NCBI GenBank assembly: GCA_028023455.1
Contig: JAQFVV010012536.1
Span: 2,190,001-2,254,000 of the forward strand
Direction of reading: 5' to 3'
From: Epiperipatus broadwayi
Taxonomy: Eukaryota; Onychophora; Udeonychophora; Euonychophora; Peripatidae
Length of the DNA stretch: 64,000 nt
The position numbers and the translations under genes were made by a program. The notes beneath the pieces were generated by a model, which was given only the letters and a program-made list of their open reading frames with translations, was not told the DNA's origin and ran no database searches. Of the stretch, positions 46,737-58,200 are shown piece after piece (position 1 is the first letter of the stretch; the number at the start of each line of letters is the position of its first letter).

Positions 46737-47050
46737 TAGAATATATGAGCACAGACTTTCACATGACCCACCACTCTCCACACTATCTCATAACACTGAT
46801 ACACCCGAACACATATATGTTGAAAAGATAAATAATCACCAATATACCTATTTCATGCTAAACCAGCAATCATCAATTGGTCCAGATTATCATCTCTACA
46901 CATATATGCTATAAGTGCTCAGATATATATAAAGATAGCCAATCCTCATACTTTAATGGACAGGCTTCAATCTACCCCACACTCCAACTCTTCAATCGTC
47001 CATCCAATTGAAAATCTGATGATGGAATGATCAAAGGCCACCCTGATTTT
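46737..47050 (-). repeat. Family C copy
   Basis: This minus-strand copy starts near 47045 ('gatcattccatcatcagatt') and ends at the shared 'gagcacagactttcacatga' segment. It contains a hammerhead-like motif listed separately. Confidence 0.7.
46831..46890 (-). ncRNA. Hammerhead ribozyme-like motif (family C), one core change
   Basis: Helix I AUAAUC/GAUUAU plus CCAA/UUGG, core UUGAUGA (C3 replaced by U), helix II UGCU/AGCA closed by a U-U, GAA, helix III AUA-GG-UAU, A17. The outer helix I differs from the copy at 45878 (GAUCU/AGAUC) but pairs equally well, which is direct covariation. The C3 change probably abolishes cleavage in this copy. Confidence 0.65.
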
Positions 47051-48240
47051 CATATAAGTAATATTTACAAAGGTTGTAAATTTTACTTACGTAATCAATG
47101 TGCGTTTAAATGAATTTATAATTTATATATAATTAAAAACATAAATATCTAATAATATTACCAATGTTAATTTTTAACTTCTATCCTCTTTTAAAAGATC
47201 TTTGAAATTTTATATAGAGAACTTAAGTTAATGACATTACATATATATTAAATTAAAACAAGATTTGCGAAAATAATATTTTTACTAGTCATTCATTAAA
47301 CTAAATATTATCTACTTAATATTAATATCAACTATATTCTTTATTATTTTTACAATGCTTTTTTTACGACCTAAAACGCATTGAACAGTAATAAAGAACA
47401 TAGATGACATTAATATTATATGGATTTGGCAATGCAATAGGAAAGATAACATTATTATCCATTTAATGAATAATGTTTCTGATGTAGTGAAAATTACACT
47501 ACATAAATATTATTTATTACGATATTTAAGAAACAATGCGTTAAAATTCGTGACGATAGGAAAAATTCATCATTGTGAAAATAAAGTAGATCAAATTGTT
47601 ACAAGTCTTTAAAATGTCTTTGTTTCTTTGGCCGAGAAAATATCTAGCGAATTGGCGATTGGTATTCTAATGAATGAATATTCTGATAAAATTATGTATA
47701 TGATTACTTTTCATTTATTTTTCTTATCACAATTTGGACTGATATAAATAAAGAAGGTTGAAGATAAATTTTTTAAATGTCTTTTCGTATCTAACTAACT
47801 TAGTAAAATTTTTATTGCTAATAAGTGAGGACAGACAAAATAAACAGTCTCCGTACTGCATAAACAGTATTTTTTCAGTTTTGTTTGAATTTTCACTTTT
47901 CCGATTTTATAATGCTCTCAAAAGTAAATTTGCAGTTTATATCTTTAAAAAAAAATTAATGCTTTTATTCACATAAATGTACTTAAAAATGAAAAATATT
48001 TTTTCTATAGTTTTTACAAATAAAAGTATGATGTGATCGCCTTCAGAAACTTAAAAGTTGCAACTAACATCCACGTTCTTTTATCTACCCAATCTATTTA
48101 TCAGATAAATAAAATATTTTTATGTAAAGACTAGCATTGATTTTAAAAAAATGTCCATTGTCTGAAACTTCTGGATTTCTAAATAAGGTCACCCATGCTT
48201 TTATTTGTGAAATTTGAAGAAATGTTTTTTTTTTTTTAAG
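47050..48240. other. A+T-rich non-coding DNA, old dispersed repeat at the end
   Basis: 47960-48110 ('tattcacataaatgtactta' then 'tacaaataaaagtatgatg') resembles 5515-5640 and 52895-52980, so it belongs to an old interspersed repeat. The rest is unrecognised. Confidence 0.45.
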
Positions 48241-48245
48241 TATAA

Positions 48246-48336
48246 AAGTTGGTGGCCTAGTAGTTAGCATAGCTGCCTTCCAAGCAGCTGGCCAGGGTTG
48301 CTTCCCAGTCAACGCATTTGACATATGAAAAAAAAA
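48246..48336 (+). repeat. Short tRNA-Gly(TCC)-derived SINE, copy 4
   Basis: tRNA-Gly-like head with anticodon TCC, box B one base short, tail 'tttgacatatg' plus A-run. Confidence 0.8.
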
Positions 48337-48339
48337 GCA

Positions 48340-49710
48340 TTTTTTTAATTTTTTATATTTTGTAGTTTCATATAATTCCAGAAATAAGCAAGGAAAAAGG
48401 CTTAGTTACAATTTAATAGTGCTAAATTGAAGTACTATAAATCAGTGGTGTGCAGTCTTTTTTACACTTATGGCCGTTATTGGGATAAAAATTTGACATA
48501 ACCCATTCTTTGTTTTTACCAGGCCTAAATTATAAGTATGAAAATGTAAAGATATTCATAATGAAACAGTTGTAGTTTTACTTAATTTGCAAATTTATAT
48601 TTTCTAATATTTTAGTATTAAGCACATATGATATGAAATAAAATTTTTGAAAAAAATTGTATATTTATAATAAAAAAAATAATAATGATATATGCAAACA
48701 ATTTATTTTCATGCGATTTTTATCTATTTTAAAAATTAAATTCTTTCAAACAAAAACCGGTCATTTTCCAAAACTTAAGCAAGTGTTTTTAAAAAAATTT
48801 GTGATCTCAAACAATTTTTATGCAACTTCCAAAATTTTTAATTTTTTTTATTTTTTGCTAAAATTATTTGCAAACTCTAAAAACATTTGTCATCAGGAAT
48901 ATGTATATATGCAATATTTCAACTAGATCAAAAATTGGGAAATTGGTGAAAATTAAGTTACAAGATTTGATTTAGACAGAATAAATTACATAAAGGTACA
49001 TGTGTAAAATATGAAGCAAAAATGGATAGAGTTGATCTTTGACTGAAGGCATTTATGTATTTTTTAACTTTTAAACTGATTCTTGGCAAACAAAAGACAC
49101 AAAATCATAAGCACTGCTATGTACGATATGGGTCTGAGCTACAGTTTTTAGGGGGAAAATACCCATAATTCTTAAATTTTAAAAATATCTATTAATCTTA
49201 TCAAAAATTCCTTTAAGGTTTAAAAAATACTATTCTCATTTTAAAAGTAAAACATTTTTTTATTAACAACCAAGTACTGAGATTATTTTTACACAGAATA
49301 TCTTTAATTTTGGATATTGTTATAAAGATGATTATGATTAGCGAGATATTCAGCTCCTGTTGAAAGATTTTTGCCATAGAAAATACATGTATAGATTATA
49401 AAATATTTGTATATGTTTCGTATTTGAAATAAATAAACAAAAATCTTTTTAAAAACACACTGTAACAATTCTCTGTCAGTTTTCTATACAATAATTAAAA
49501 TATTTTAAAAAGATAATAGTTTATTGTTTTCAACTTTGAATTTTAAAGATGCCATACATTGTACTATGGGTTTGGAAGAAAATGATAGATTTTGGTACCA
49601 GTAGTGAATTATGCATTTGAGAAACTCAAAGCATATATGGCATTTGTTGTCTCACGTGAGTAAGAAAAATTAATAATTTATATATATATATGCAAAGTTA
49701 TTATTCTTTT
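48340..49710. other. A+T-rich non-coding DNA
   Basis: No gene, RNA or repeat recognised. The 89-codon frame at 48657-48926 is chance A+T-rich translation. Confidence 0.4.
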
Positions 49711-50066
49711 TCTTACCTTGTTTAACCACTAAACATCACATGATCACTATTTCTTGTGCTAGCACATTTCTGTCATTAACACAGGCAAAACTCTCCATAC
49801 AGTAGTGCCACTCAGTGCCAACCAGAGTAATCAATGGATGCCAGAAGGCTTGTGCATAAAATTCCCATCTAGTGCCTACTCATTCAATATCCCCAGACTA
49901 GTTTCTGGCTTGTGGCCTTCGTCAGTGAGGAGCTTTGGATGCGAAGATCTAGATGCAGTGCTTTCAGATCCAAAGCTCCTCACTGACAAAAGCCACAAGC
50001 CAGTGATTACTCTGGTTGGCACTGAGTGGCACTACTGTATGGAGAGCTTTGCCTGTCTTACTTTGT
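49711..50066 (-). mobile_element. Family B foldback element with 11-bp TSD
   Basis: 'tcttaccttgt' (49711-49721) and 'tcttactttgt' (50056-50066) flank the insertion. The ends fold back ('caggcaaaactctccatac' against 'tggagagctttgcctg'). It contains one complete hammerhead-like motif on minus and a second, deleted one on plus near 49970-50000. Confidence 0.75.
49887..49935 (-). ncRNA. Hammerhead ribozyme-like motif (family B)
   Basis: Helix I UCCUCA/UGGGGA (6 bp), core CUGACGA, helix II GGC/GCC with the family's A-A apposition, GAA, helix III AC-UA-GU, C17. This is the best family B match. Confidence 0.65.
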
Positions 50067-50067
50067 A

Positions 50068-50402
50068 ATTATTTGCCGAAAACGTTTCTAAGGTTAGCTA
50101 AGGAAAATGTTTATTCTGGCTCCTTAATTTATTAACACTAGCTGAATGTGCTTTCAGCTTGAGAAGCCAGATTCGTAGCAGGTGACCATTATACCAGCCT
50201 CCTTATGAGTACTATGATTCTGGATTCCCAGGCTGAAAGTGGCTCAGCTACTATTAATAAATTAAAGAGCTGGAATACCTGCCACCTCCTAGGAATCCGG
50301 CTTCTCAAGCTGAAAACCCACTGAGCTACTGTTAATAAATTAAAGAGCTGGAATAAATCTTTTCCTTAGCCAATGTTAGAAATGTTTTGGCAACAAATTA
50401 TA
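50068..50402. mobile_element. Hairpin MITE with internal direct repeat
   Basis: Inverted ends ('tttgccgaaaacgtttctaa' against its complement near 50365-50395) and long arms ('aatttattaacactagctga', 'agcttgagaagcc'). The segment 'ataaattaaagagctggaat' occurs twice inside. No coding content. Confidence 0.75.
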
Positions 50403-50689
50403 TAAGTATATTTAAGGAGATAGTAAGAATGGAATTCATGAAAGTATAATAATAAAAAAAATTAAAAAACTGAAGCTTTAGATAAAATATACCCTTGAAA
50501 TAATCAGTTTGCCTTAAAATTCTCTTTTTTTTTCATAATTATTTAAATAAATTTTTTTATTATAAGAGTAAAAGTTATATAAGTTAGAGATTAATAGATC
50601 AGTTTTTCTCAAGTATGGAAGAAAATATATACATTTTTCAGATATAGTTGTATGAAACTTTTTATTGATATAACATAGAGAATAAACCT

Positions 50690-51240
50690 CTATCTAAGAT
50701 GTCTGCTGTGTCATGTCTTAATCAATGTATGTGCTATACAGTCACATGGTTTAACCATTCACCAAAGAATCTTAAGGCACTAGAATGCTTGGATTACGAG
50801 TTACAACATGGAATGTAATACTGTTTCAAAACCTTAAGTTATGAGTGAAAAGTGCTGGCATTAAATTCCATTTTAAATTGGGGGAAAGTGTGATTGAAAC
50901 ATCTTAAGTAATTTAAACTGCATATGGCAGTAAAGGTATGAGTTATGAGAACATTTTCAAGTAGTTTTTGCAAGATTTGATGTTAGTAGGGACAGTATTG
51001 AAAACACCTAAGAGTGTATTAAGCCCTTTATCACATTTCATGTCATAAGATGTAATCGTAGGGACAGTATTGAAACCACCTAAGAGTGTATTAAGCCCTT
51101 TGTCACATTTCATGTCATAAGATGTAATCAGATATACTACCATCTTAAAAGTTTTGTTGTGAATAGCAAAACTATGTACAAGCATGCCGTTTCAGAAATA
51201 GCATTGCAGAAAGCTTGGGGAGAGAACTTGTCACCTTTTT
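50690..51240. repeat. Dispersed repeat G, copy 1
   Basis: It is colinear with 60230-60780: the blocks 'aagttatgagtgaaaa', 'aaactgcatatggcagtaaa', 'gtttttgcaagattt' and 'catttcatgtcataagatg' have counterparts there in the same order. Function unknown. Confidence 0.6.
50986..51129. repeat. 72-bp tandem duplication inside repeat G
   Basis: Two adjacent copies (50986-51057 and 51058-51129) differ at only a few bases. A short minus-strand frame repeats 'TSYDMKCDKGLNTLLG' because 72 is divisible by three. Confidence 0.95.
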
Positions 51241-52735
51241 ACCAGGACACACTATATATATTCAAATTTTAAATAAGTACTATTATTGATTTATAAATTT
51301 TCAATAACTCATGGCTTAAATATTAATCTGAAATGTCCAAAGCATTTGTTCATGTAGAAAATTGATCAATGATATTTTTATAACCTAACTATGAAATGAA
51401 ATAAATATTAATAAATTGTTACATTATTTAAATAGCTTAGATCAGAATTATTTGTAAAAAAATTTTTTTCATTTGGCCGAGAGCAGAAAAGGATTATTCT
51501 TGCCATGTGTTACAGATAGTTAGCATTTTCCAACATGTGTGGACCTTATAAAAGTAGTTTGCAAGCCATTTTAATAAATGATAGACTTCATCATGAAAAA
51601 GCACACCCTCATACCATTTCTATGTATGTTTTATATTTGCTTTTGATAAATAATTACAATTCTTGATTATAGCATAGTTATTTATGTGATTTGGAGTTAC
51701 ATTTTTTAAGCTACTGAATCTATGATGAGCTCTGTTACCACAGCAGTTAAAAATTTTTAAATATTTTTTTTGTCACTTTGGGTATCTTATGAGTGCAGAG
51801 CTCATAGATTTTCTACACCTTAGTGAAAATCTGTCAAATTGTGTTCTTATAAGGTATGAACTAAAGAAAATTAAGAATAAAAACAATTGGACAATTCTTT
51901 AGAAATTGAGAATGATATATATCTAAACCATCCCTAGCAAAACTTAAAATAAACCAACAGAATATTAGCAATCTGCTGTCAAGACGACCCTCAAATTAGT
52001 ATTCATTGACTCTTAAAGTCTAAAATCTTACATAGACTATGAGTGCCAGCAATTGTTTAAAACAGATTGAAATTAAAACTGCCTAGACATTTTAAATAAG
52101 CTCTATTAAACGGGCCAAGATAACATGTTTGAAAGTAGATTAATAAATAAACATTTTTGCAACCTTTCAAAGAAACTAATACATAATGCTTTAAATATAA
52201 ACCATCAGTGTAGCAATTTGGAATATAATAGAAATAGTTTTTATCACAGTTTTATGCATGAATATGCTTATTGTTTTAAACTTTCATTTGCCCATATTTT
52301 AATTACTTTTGCAGTTTATATAATAATCTTGCATTTTATATATTGATTTTTTTTTTCTTCAGAAAATTGTAATAAATCTGAAATAATAAATTTTAATTAT
52401 ATGCTTTTATTTAACTTATTCTATTTATTAGTCTGTATTTCGGAATAGAACCTCACAGCTTAAATATTATCCATTTTCTAATTTCCAATCTAGTTAAAAC
52501 TTTACATACATATGTATTCCAAATGATAATACTTTTTATTAGAGTTTTCAAACAATTTTAGCAAGAAACTTTTAATTTTGTATGTAACATCGATGTTAAC
52601 AATATCTAGAGACCCTCCTAATTTAAAACTGAATGTTTAATTGAAAACTGATTTTAATAATATAGTATTACATATATAAAAAAACCAAAAATCATAAAAT
52701 AATAATTAAAATTTAAAGGGTACTTTCAACTTATG
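51240..52735. other. A+T-rich non-coding DNA
   Basis: No gene or recognised repeat. Confidence 0.4.
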
Positions 52736-53060
52736 CCCCATGTGGCCGCAAGCGGTGCTGTTTCCATGTCAACCACAGAAATATTCAGAGTAGGAGGCCT
52801 GAAGCAGTGATGCAAGTTCCAATCGCTAGGTGGCGCTGTTCACCATGCGTACGCACAGGAACTTTATGTCAAGTAGCTGCCGAAAGGTTTTACTCATGAA
52901 AATGCATTAAAAAGTGAAAATATTTTTTTAGGTTTCACAAATAAAAACAGGTGGCGCTTATGCTTAGAAATATTTCAGTTTCACTTTTCATCAATGTTTA
53001 CGACCTTGTTATCCAGAAAAAATTACAATTTAATATTTTTAACTTATCATTTTTCTACTA
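52735..53060. repeat. G+C-richer segment joined to an old dispersed repeat
   Basis: 52740-52880 is less A+T-rich ('tgtggccgcaagcggtgctg', 'aggtggcgctgttcaccat'). It is followed by sequence resembling 47960-48110 and 5515-5640. It could be the better preserved body of that repeat family. Confidence 0.45.
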
Positions 53061-53430
53061 TATATATATAAAAATCTATCTAATTATTATAGACCTATTC
53101 CTGAACAATTATGTCTGAAAACATAACTATGAGAATTCACAAGTCATATTTCTAAAGAATTGCTTAAATAAAGGTGTAACTAATGTTCACTTTTGTATAT
53201 TAATGCCAATCTCTTTGTCAGGTAAAAAATTACCTCTCTAAACAAGATCATCTTATGCTTTCATTTATGAAAACTGAAGAAAATTATTTTTTTTTACTTT
53301 TTAGTGCACTTATTTTAATATTACTTTAAAATTTTTTAAATATTTTTTTATTTTGATATGCAGTTAAAATCATGAACATTATCCAGCTAATTTAATATGT
53401 GTGTGTGCTTGTAAAAATGTTATCTTTTTT

Positions 53431-53541
53431 TTTCCATATGTCATAGCATCTGCCAGGAGGCGAACCCGCAACAACCGTTTGCAACCAACTGCTTGCTTGC
53501 AAGGCAGCTGCATTGACCTCTCGGCTAACAACGCTTGATAA
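53431..53541 (-). repeat. tRNA-derived SINE of a second type (class II-like head), 17-bp TSD
   Basis: The minus strand has a tRNA-like head with 'agccgagaggtc' (box A), an anticodon loop reading TGC, an extended variable region and box B 'gggttcgcctcc'. It is followed by 'tatgacatatgg' and an A-run. The TSD 'aaaaatgttatcttttt' is clear at 53413-53429 and 53542-53558. The tail 'tgacatatg' is the one used by the tRNA-Gly SINE family. Confidence 0.85.
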
Positions 53542-53559
53542 AAAAATGTTATCTTTTTC

Positions 53560-55200
53560 CCCAGAATTTGTCACTTATAATATGTATGTATTAAAAGCTG
53601 CTTTGATTTTTTTGTGTGTTTATCACTATATATGTATATATAAGAATATATATTTAGTGTATTTTGGTTTTTGACATGATAATGAAATGTGTTGATTATT
53701 AAATAATTGCTTTTTTAAATAAAAATCTATTTTACTGTCATAATAAATCTCTGTCTTAATAATGCAATTACCCTATCAAATATTTGATTACACCTAATGC
53801 TTGTGAATCTTTTACCTTGCCTTTGCCATTTCAAATTGAGAAAAAAATGAATAAATTTCATTTTTTTTTACAATAATTGTCTAGACAGAAATGTAATATA
53901 TCACTGAAATTCACACTGATTCTCAATACCTCCTCATTTGAATTGTATATTTTCCCACAGACAGATTGAATTTATTTCAGCTTGACAGTTTATGTCATTT
54001 AACATTACCGTAATTTTTATACAATATTTATAATATTTTTGAAAGGTGTAATGCTTTTCTGAAATGTTTAACTATGAAATTATTTTTATCGTTATTTCCT
54101 CGTTTGTATAAAAAAAATTTCAGCTCGAATTAAGAAAATGGTTAGGGGGGGGGGGATTAACTGTAAGTAAATTAATATAATATCAATCTGTAATTGAACG
54201 ATATTTATGTTATTTATCAAAAGACTTAAAAATGGAAATAGTGAACTAAGTAGTTTGCCTACTCGTTGAAAAACTCTACCCAAAAGGTAAAGATTATTGA
54301 AATGGTTTTCCAATTTAGTAAACCGAAAAAGAATATCAATTTAGTTAAGAAAACTATTGTCGTGGATTTTCAGTTTGGTGCTTGAATGTCATGTGACTTC
54401 TTCATCAAATGACCAAATGATGGAAAATGTGTCAATCTGTAAATATAAAGGAAAAGTCCCTCCATCCAGGCTTGCAAAAGTCCAAGTGGTGACTATTTAT
54501 TATTGTTTTATTTTGTATCTAAGAACAGCTAGACACCCATTTACCAACCAGTATTGGAAGTTTAGTTGATTGGTTACAGATTGTCTATATGAAATAAAAA
54601 TTCTAAGCTTGATTAGAACCTTATAAAATTTCAGGTCACTTGCTTGGCAGGCAGATGCATTACAGTTGTTTCATGGGACCCCTTAACTACATGATAAATA
54701 AAAATGTATATGAAATACATATAAAAAAACTGGTTCACATCTATTTACTGCATATAATTTTAGTCTATTTTAGCTTGTTTATGCTTTTGTTTCTCTTGAC
54801 TTCGATTGCCCAATATAATCCACAACTGCTGCCAAAATACTATTTGAGATTTTGATATGCTCCCAGTATCGAAATCGATGTAACAGTTCTATCAGTTATA
54901 AAAATATATCTAATTACTTATAACTTTGTTCTCATCTTCATATTGAGATACAAAAATACATCTTCAATAACTATAAGAATGAGCAAAGTGAGTTGTTCCT
55001 GATGATTATGCATAGTCAATCTGATGATAATAATTTCTGAATAGATGCTGCAAGAGCAATAAAAGTTTCACTTGTTTGGGGTTTTGGTGTGACTGGTTCT
55101 TTTGAACATTGATCATTATGTGGTAATATATATCTACAATCATCATAATTTATTTGTTATTTTCTTTCATGTCTCTACATTATGATATATAAAACAATAT
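53560..55200. other. A+T-rich non-coding DNA
   Basis: There is a poly-G tract (54144-54153). Open frames at 54357 and 54640 have no family features. Confidence 0.4.
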
Positions 55201-55204
55201 TAAG

Positions 55205-55837
55205 TAATGTTTATTTAAACCATTAAACATCACATGATCCCCATTTATGCTTGCTCATAACTGTTATTAAAACAGGCAAAACTCCTCATACAGTAGAGCC
55301 TTCTGGTATGTATTGATTACCCTGACTTGCACTGAGTGGTACTACTGTATGGAAAGTTTTTCCTGTTTTAATAACAGTTATGAGCAAGTATAAGTGATGG
55401 TGATCATGTGATGTTTAATGGTTTAATATCAATCCTGCCTAATAGGATAGTGGTCGCTATGGTTATTAAAGAACCAAAGACACCAAAATGTATGGGTACT
55501 GAACTGAATTTAGACCTATATGACTATATAAGCTAATGAACTTGGTTTAAAAATATTGTGTTTTCAATTTTATTCTCATTGTTTTGTATTTAAGTAGAGA
55601 TAAAAGGTGGCTGCTGGAGGGTTGCATTAGATCCTAAGATCTAGGTGCAGTGCTCTCGGATCCAAAGATTTTCACTGACAAAAGCCATAAGCTAGAAACT
55701 AGTCTGGAGATATTGGATGAGTAGGCACTAGATGGAGATTTTATGATAAGCCTTCTGGCATCCATTGATTACTCTGGCTTACACTGAGTGGCACTACTGT
55801 ATGGAGAGTTTTTCCTGTTTTAATAATGTTTATTTAA
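55205..55837 (+). mobile_element. Nested family B element with 14-bp TSD
   Basis: The direct repeat 'taatgtttatttaa' at 55205-55218 and 55824-55837 flanks the whole structure. Inside are a palindromic B piece (55219-55430, arms ending 'accattaaacatcacatgat') and then a full forward B unit from 'accaatcctgcctaatagg'-type sequence (55430) to 'gagtttttcctgtttta' (55823). The ribozyme core is altered (CUGACAA, UGGAGA). Confidence 0.85.
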
Positions 55838-55839
55838 CT

Positions 55840-56195
55840 TATACCATCTATAAAAACTTTGCTATCTTTCAAACGCTATGTTTGATGGAAAAAAAATCAT
55901 CATTCTCTCTCTGCTTAACATATATTTATATCATAACAGATATCTGCAACAAAAACAGTGACATCTCTGCCTTGTCTAATAACATTAAGCCAATATAAAG
56001 GAGGTTTTAGTTAGTATTAAACTAGATACTAATTTTAATATCAAATAGAGTTATATGTTCAGCAGAAATTATTTTTTAAATCAAGAATTGTTGTTTAAAA
56101 GATCATAAACATTTTACAGATGTGTAAATTAAATTAATGTTATTCAATATTATTATATAGATGTGTGATTACTTACTTATAATATTAATTACTTA
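55840..56195. other. A+T-rich non-coding DNA
   Basis: Nothing recognised. Confidence 0.4.
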
Positions 56196-56199
56196 TATC

Positions 56200-56520
56200 A
56201 TTCATTTTCAACCATTGCAAATTCACTCCAGGAAGAAGGTCTCTCGAAGTTAAATCAGTTTCTCTAATCTCTCTTCTCCACACCATCCAGCATATTTTAT
56301 TATTTTATCCATCCTTCCATCTCACATGTGGTCTCCTTTTAGGTCTTTTACAATTTCTTGAATCCCATTAAGATTTTAACTGTTTATATCTTCCATCTCA
56401 CATGTGGTCTCCTTTTAGGTCTTTTACAATTTTTTGAATCCCATTAAGATTTCAACTGTTTATAATTATTATCTCTTCTAGCAATATGTCCAGCCCAACT
56501 CTACTTCAGTCTCTTAATGC
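56200..56520 (-). pseudogene. LINE 3' end with 78-bp internal duplication
   Basis: Reverse copy of the LINE C-terminus ('acatgtggtctccttttagg'). The block from 'atcttccatctcacatgtgg'-type sequence to 'aactgtttat' is duplicated in tandem (about 56312-56389 and 56390-56467). Confidence 0.75.
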
Positions 56521-57975
56521 TTTCAATGATATCAGTAATTAACCCATACAGAATTTCAAAACAAATATAAATATTGAAGCAATCAATTATATTGGTTTTC
56601 TTTATAATATGAGAGATGGCTTACATAAATGGTAATTTCATGTATGCAGTTAGTTTCATAAAGAAGCTGGTGTAGTAATATTGGCCAACATGTGGAAAAT
56701 TAGGCACTTCACTATATATATCTTAACGATCTAGATATATATATATATATAATTAATCTAATGGTATATCAGAATGTTAAAAAGGGACTCCCTGTATTAA
56801 TCTTTGAAGATATATTTCACAGTATCTTAAATTTATTATCAAGTGCAAATAATGTATTCACATTTAAATTATAGCAAAATAATGAAAGTTTAATTGTGTG
56901 TTTATATATTATAGATAATTAATATTCAAATTTCATAGAATCACATAATATTAATAAATCAGTTAAAAAGATAAGTTTAAAATGGCATTAGAATTAGTTA
57001 CTAAAACTTCCTTTAATTAACCAATTTAGTGATAAGTTTTGAATAGAATAAAATTACTGCTTAATTTATGCATCAAAAAATCAATCTTAGCAGCTTTTGG
57101 CATTTATACTCTTCCATTGTTAACACCAGGAGTCAGAGTTGGGTAACAATAAGTGACAACAAAAGTAGTTTACTGTTTAAGGCTCAAACAGGATCTTTAG
57201 CAACGAGGGAATATACACATTTAAGATAGAACGATTTATTCAATATTACTAATGATAGCCAACTTATACTAGATCGCTCAAGTACTGTGTACTGTTACAA
57301 ATGTTGTGAAAGAGACTATTGACTATATTAAAAAGATCAAAGTAGTTATAAGAATCTGTGATCATCCAGAATAAACACTTATGTAACATGACTAAAATTA
57401 GTTCCCCATCCATGAAATGAACCTGGATATACCTTTAGACTAAAAATGTCAAGATAATTCGTGAGGAGAGAAATGACTGAAGAAAGATTGAAGAAGTACG
57501 CATTTGAAATTAGTAAATACTGGAATTTGAATACCATTTATATCTAAAGTCTGCAAACACAATTTAAAACTCCTTATAATGTGAAAGTATCAAAGGTTCA
57601 CTTGGAAGAAATGTAGATTATTGCTGCAAATCTCACTTTAAATGATGTACTATATAATTAGATTGATTAAACACGCACAGAAAAATTCTATTAATCACAA
57701 TTAAAATTAAACAAAATTAAAGAGACAAATTCATTCTCTAATAAAAGAAAAAAAAATATTTTCTTAATTAGATGATTGATATATTGAATGACAAGAATGA
57801 AAACTAGTACCTGAATAAAAGATTTTAAAACAACTGTGATATTTTTGCCCCCATTATAAGAGATTGCCTTTTAATAAGAGCAATACAGTATTAGCTTTAT
57901 ATAATTCTTTTTTTTTTTCTTTTTTTTTTGATTAAAGTTTTCAGTAATATAAACTATTTTCCTTATATTCCTTGC
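56520..57975. other. Non-coding DNA
   Basis: 57150-57660 is slightly less A+T-rich but has no open frame. Nothing recognised. Confidence 0.4.
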
Positions 57976-57978
57976 TCT

Positions 57979-58200
57979 AAATATTTCACGAAATAATCAC
58001 GTCCGAATACGTTACTAGGACGTGATTGTTCCGTGAAGTATTCATATTCAAAAACGTTACATATTTGATCGCCCGTAAAAAGTCATTTACGCGCAATTAA
58101 AATTATTAGTATTCCTTGCCCTGCATGGTTTATGCAGGGGAAGAATTTCAGACTCTGGAGTATAAGTGTAAATTATCTCAATATACTTCAGAGTGTTAAA
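57979..58200. repeat. Cluster of small hairpins
   Basis: A hairpin with 26-bp arms and a 13-base loop ('cgaaataatcacgtcc' against 'ggacgtgattgttccg', 57979-58043) is followed by 'ccctgcatggtttatgcaggg' type (58120-58140) and 'actctggagtata' with 'tatacttcagagt' (58152-58195). Origin unknown; a decayed foldback element is possible. Confidence 0.6.

Noticed and set aside
48657-48926. 89-codon open frame as a gene
   Set aside because: Composition is that of random A+T-rich DNA (Lys/Asn/Phe/Ile), with no motif, signal or conservation evidence.
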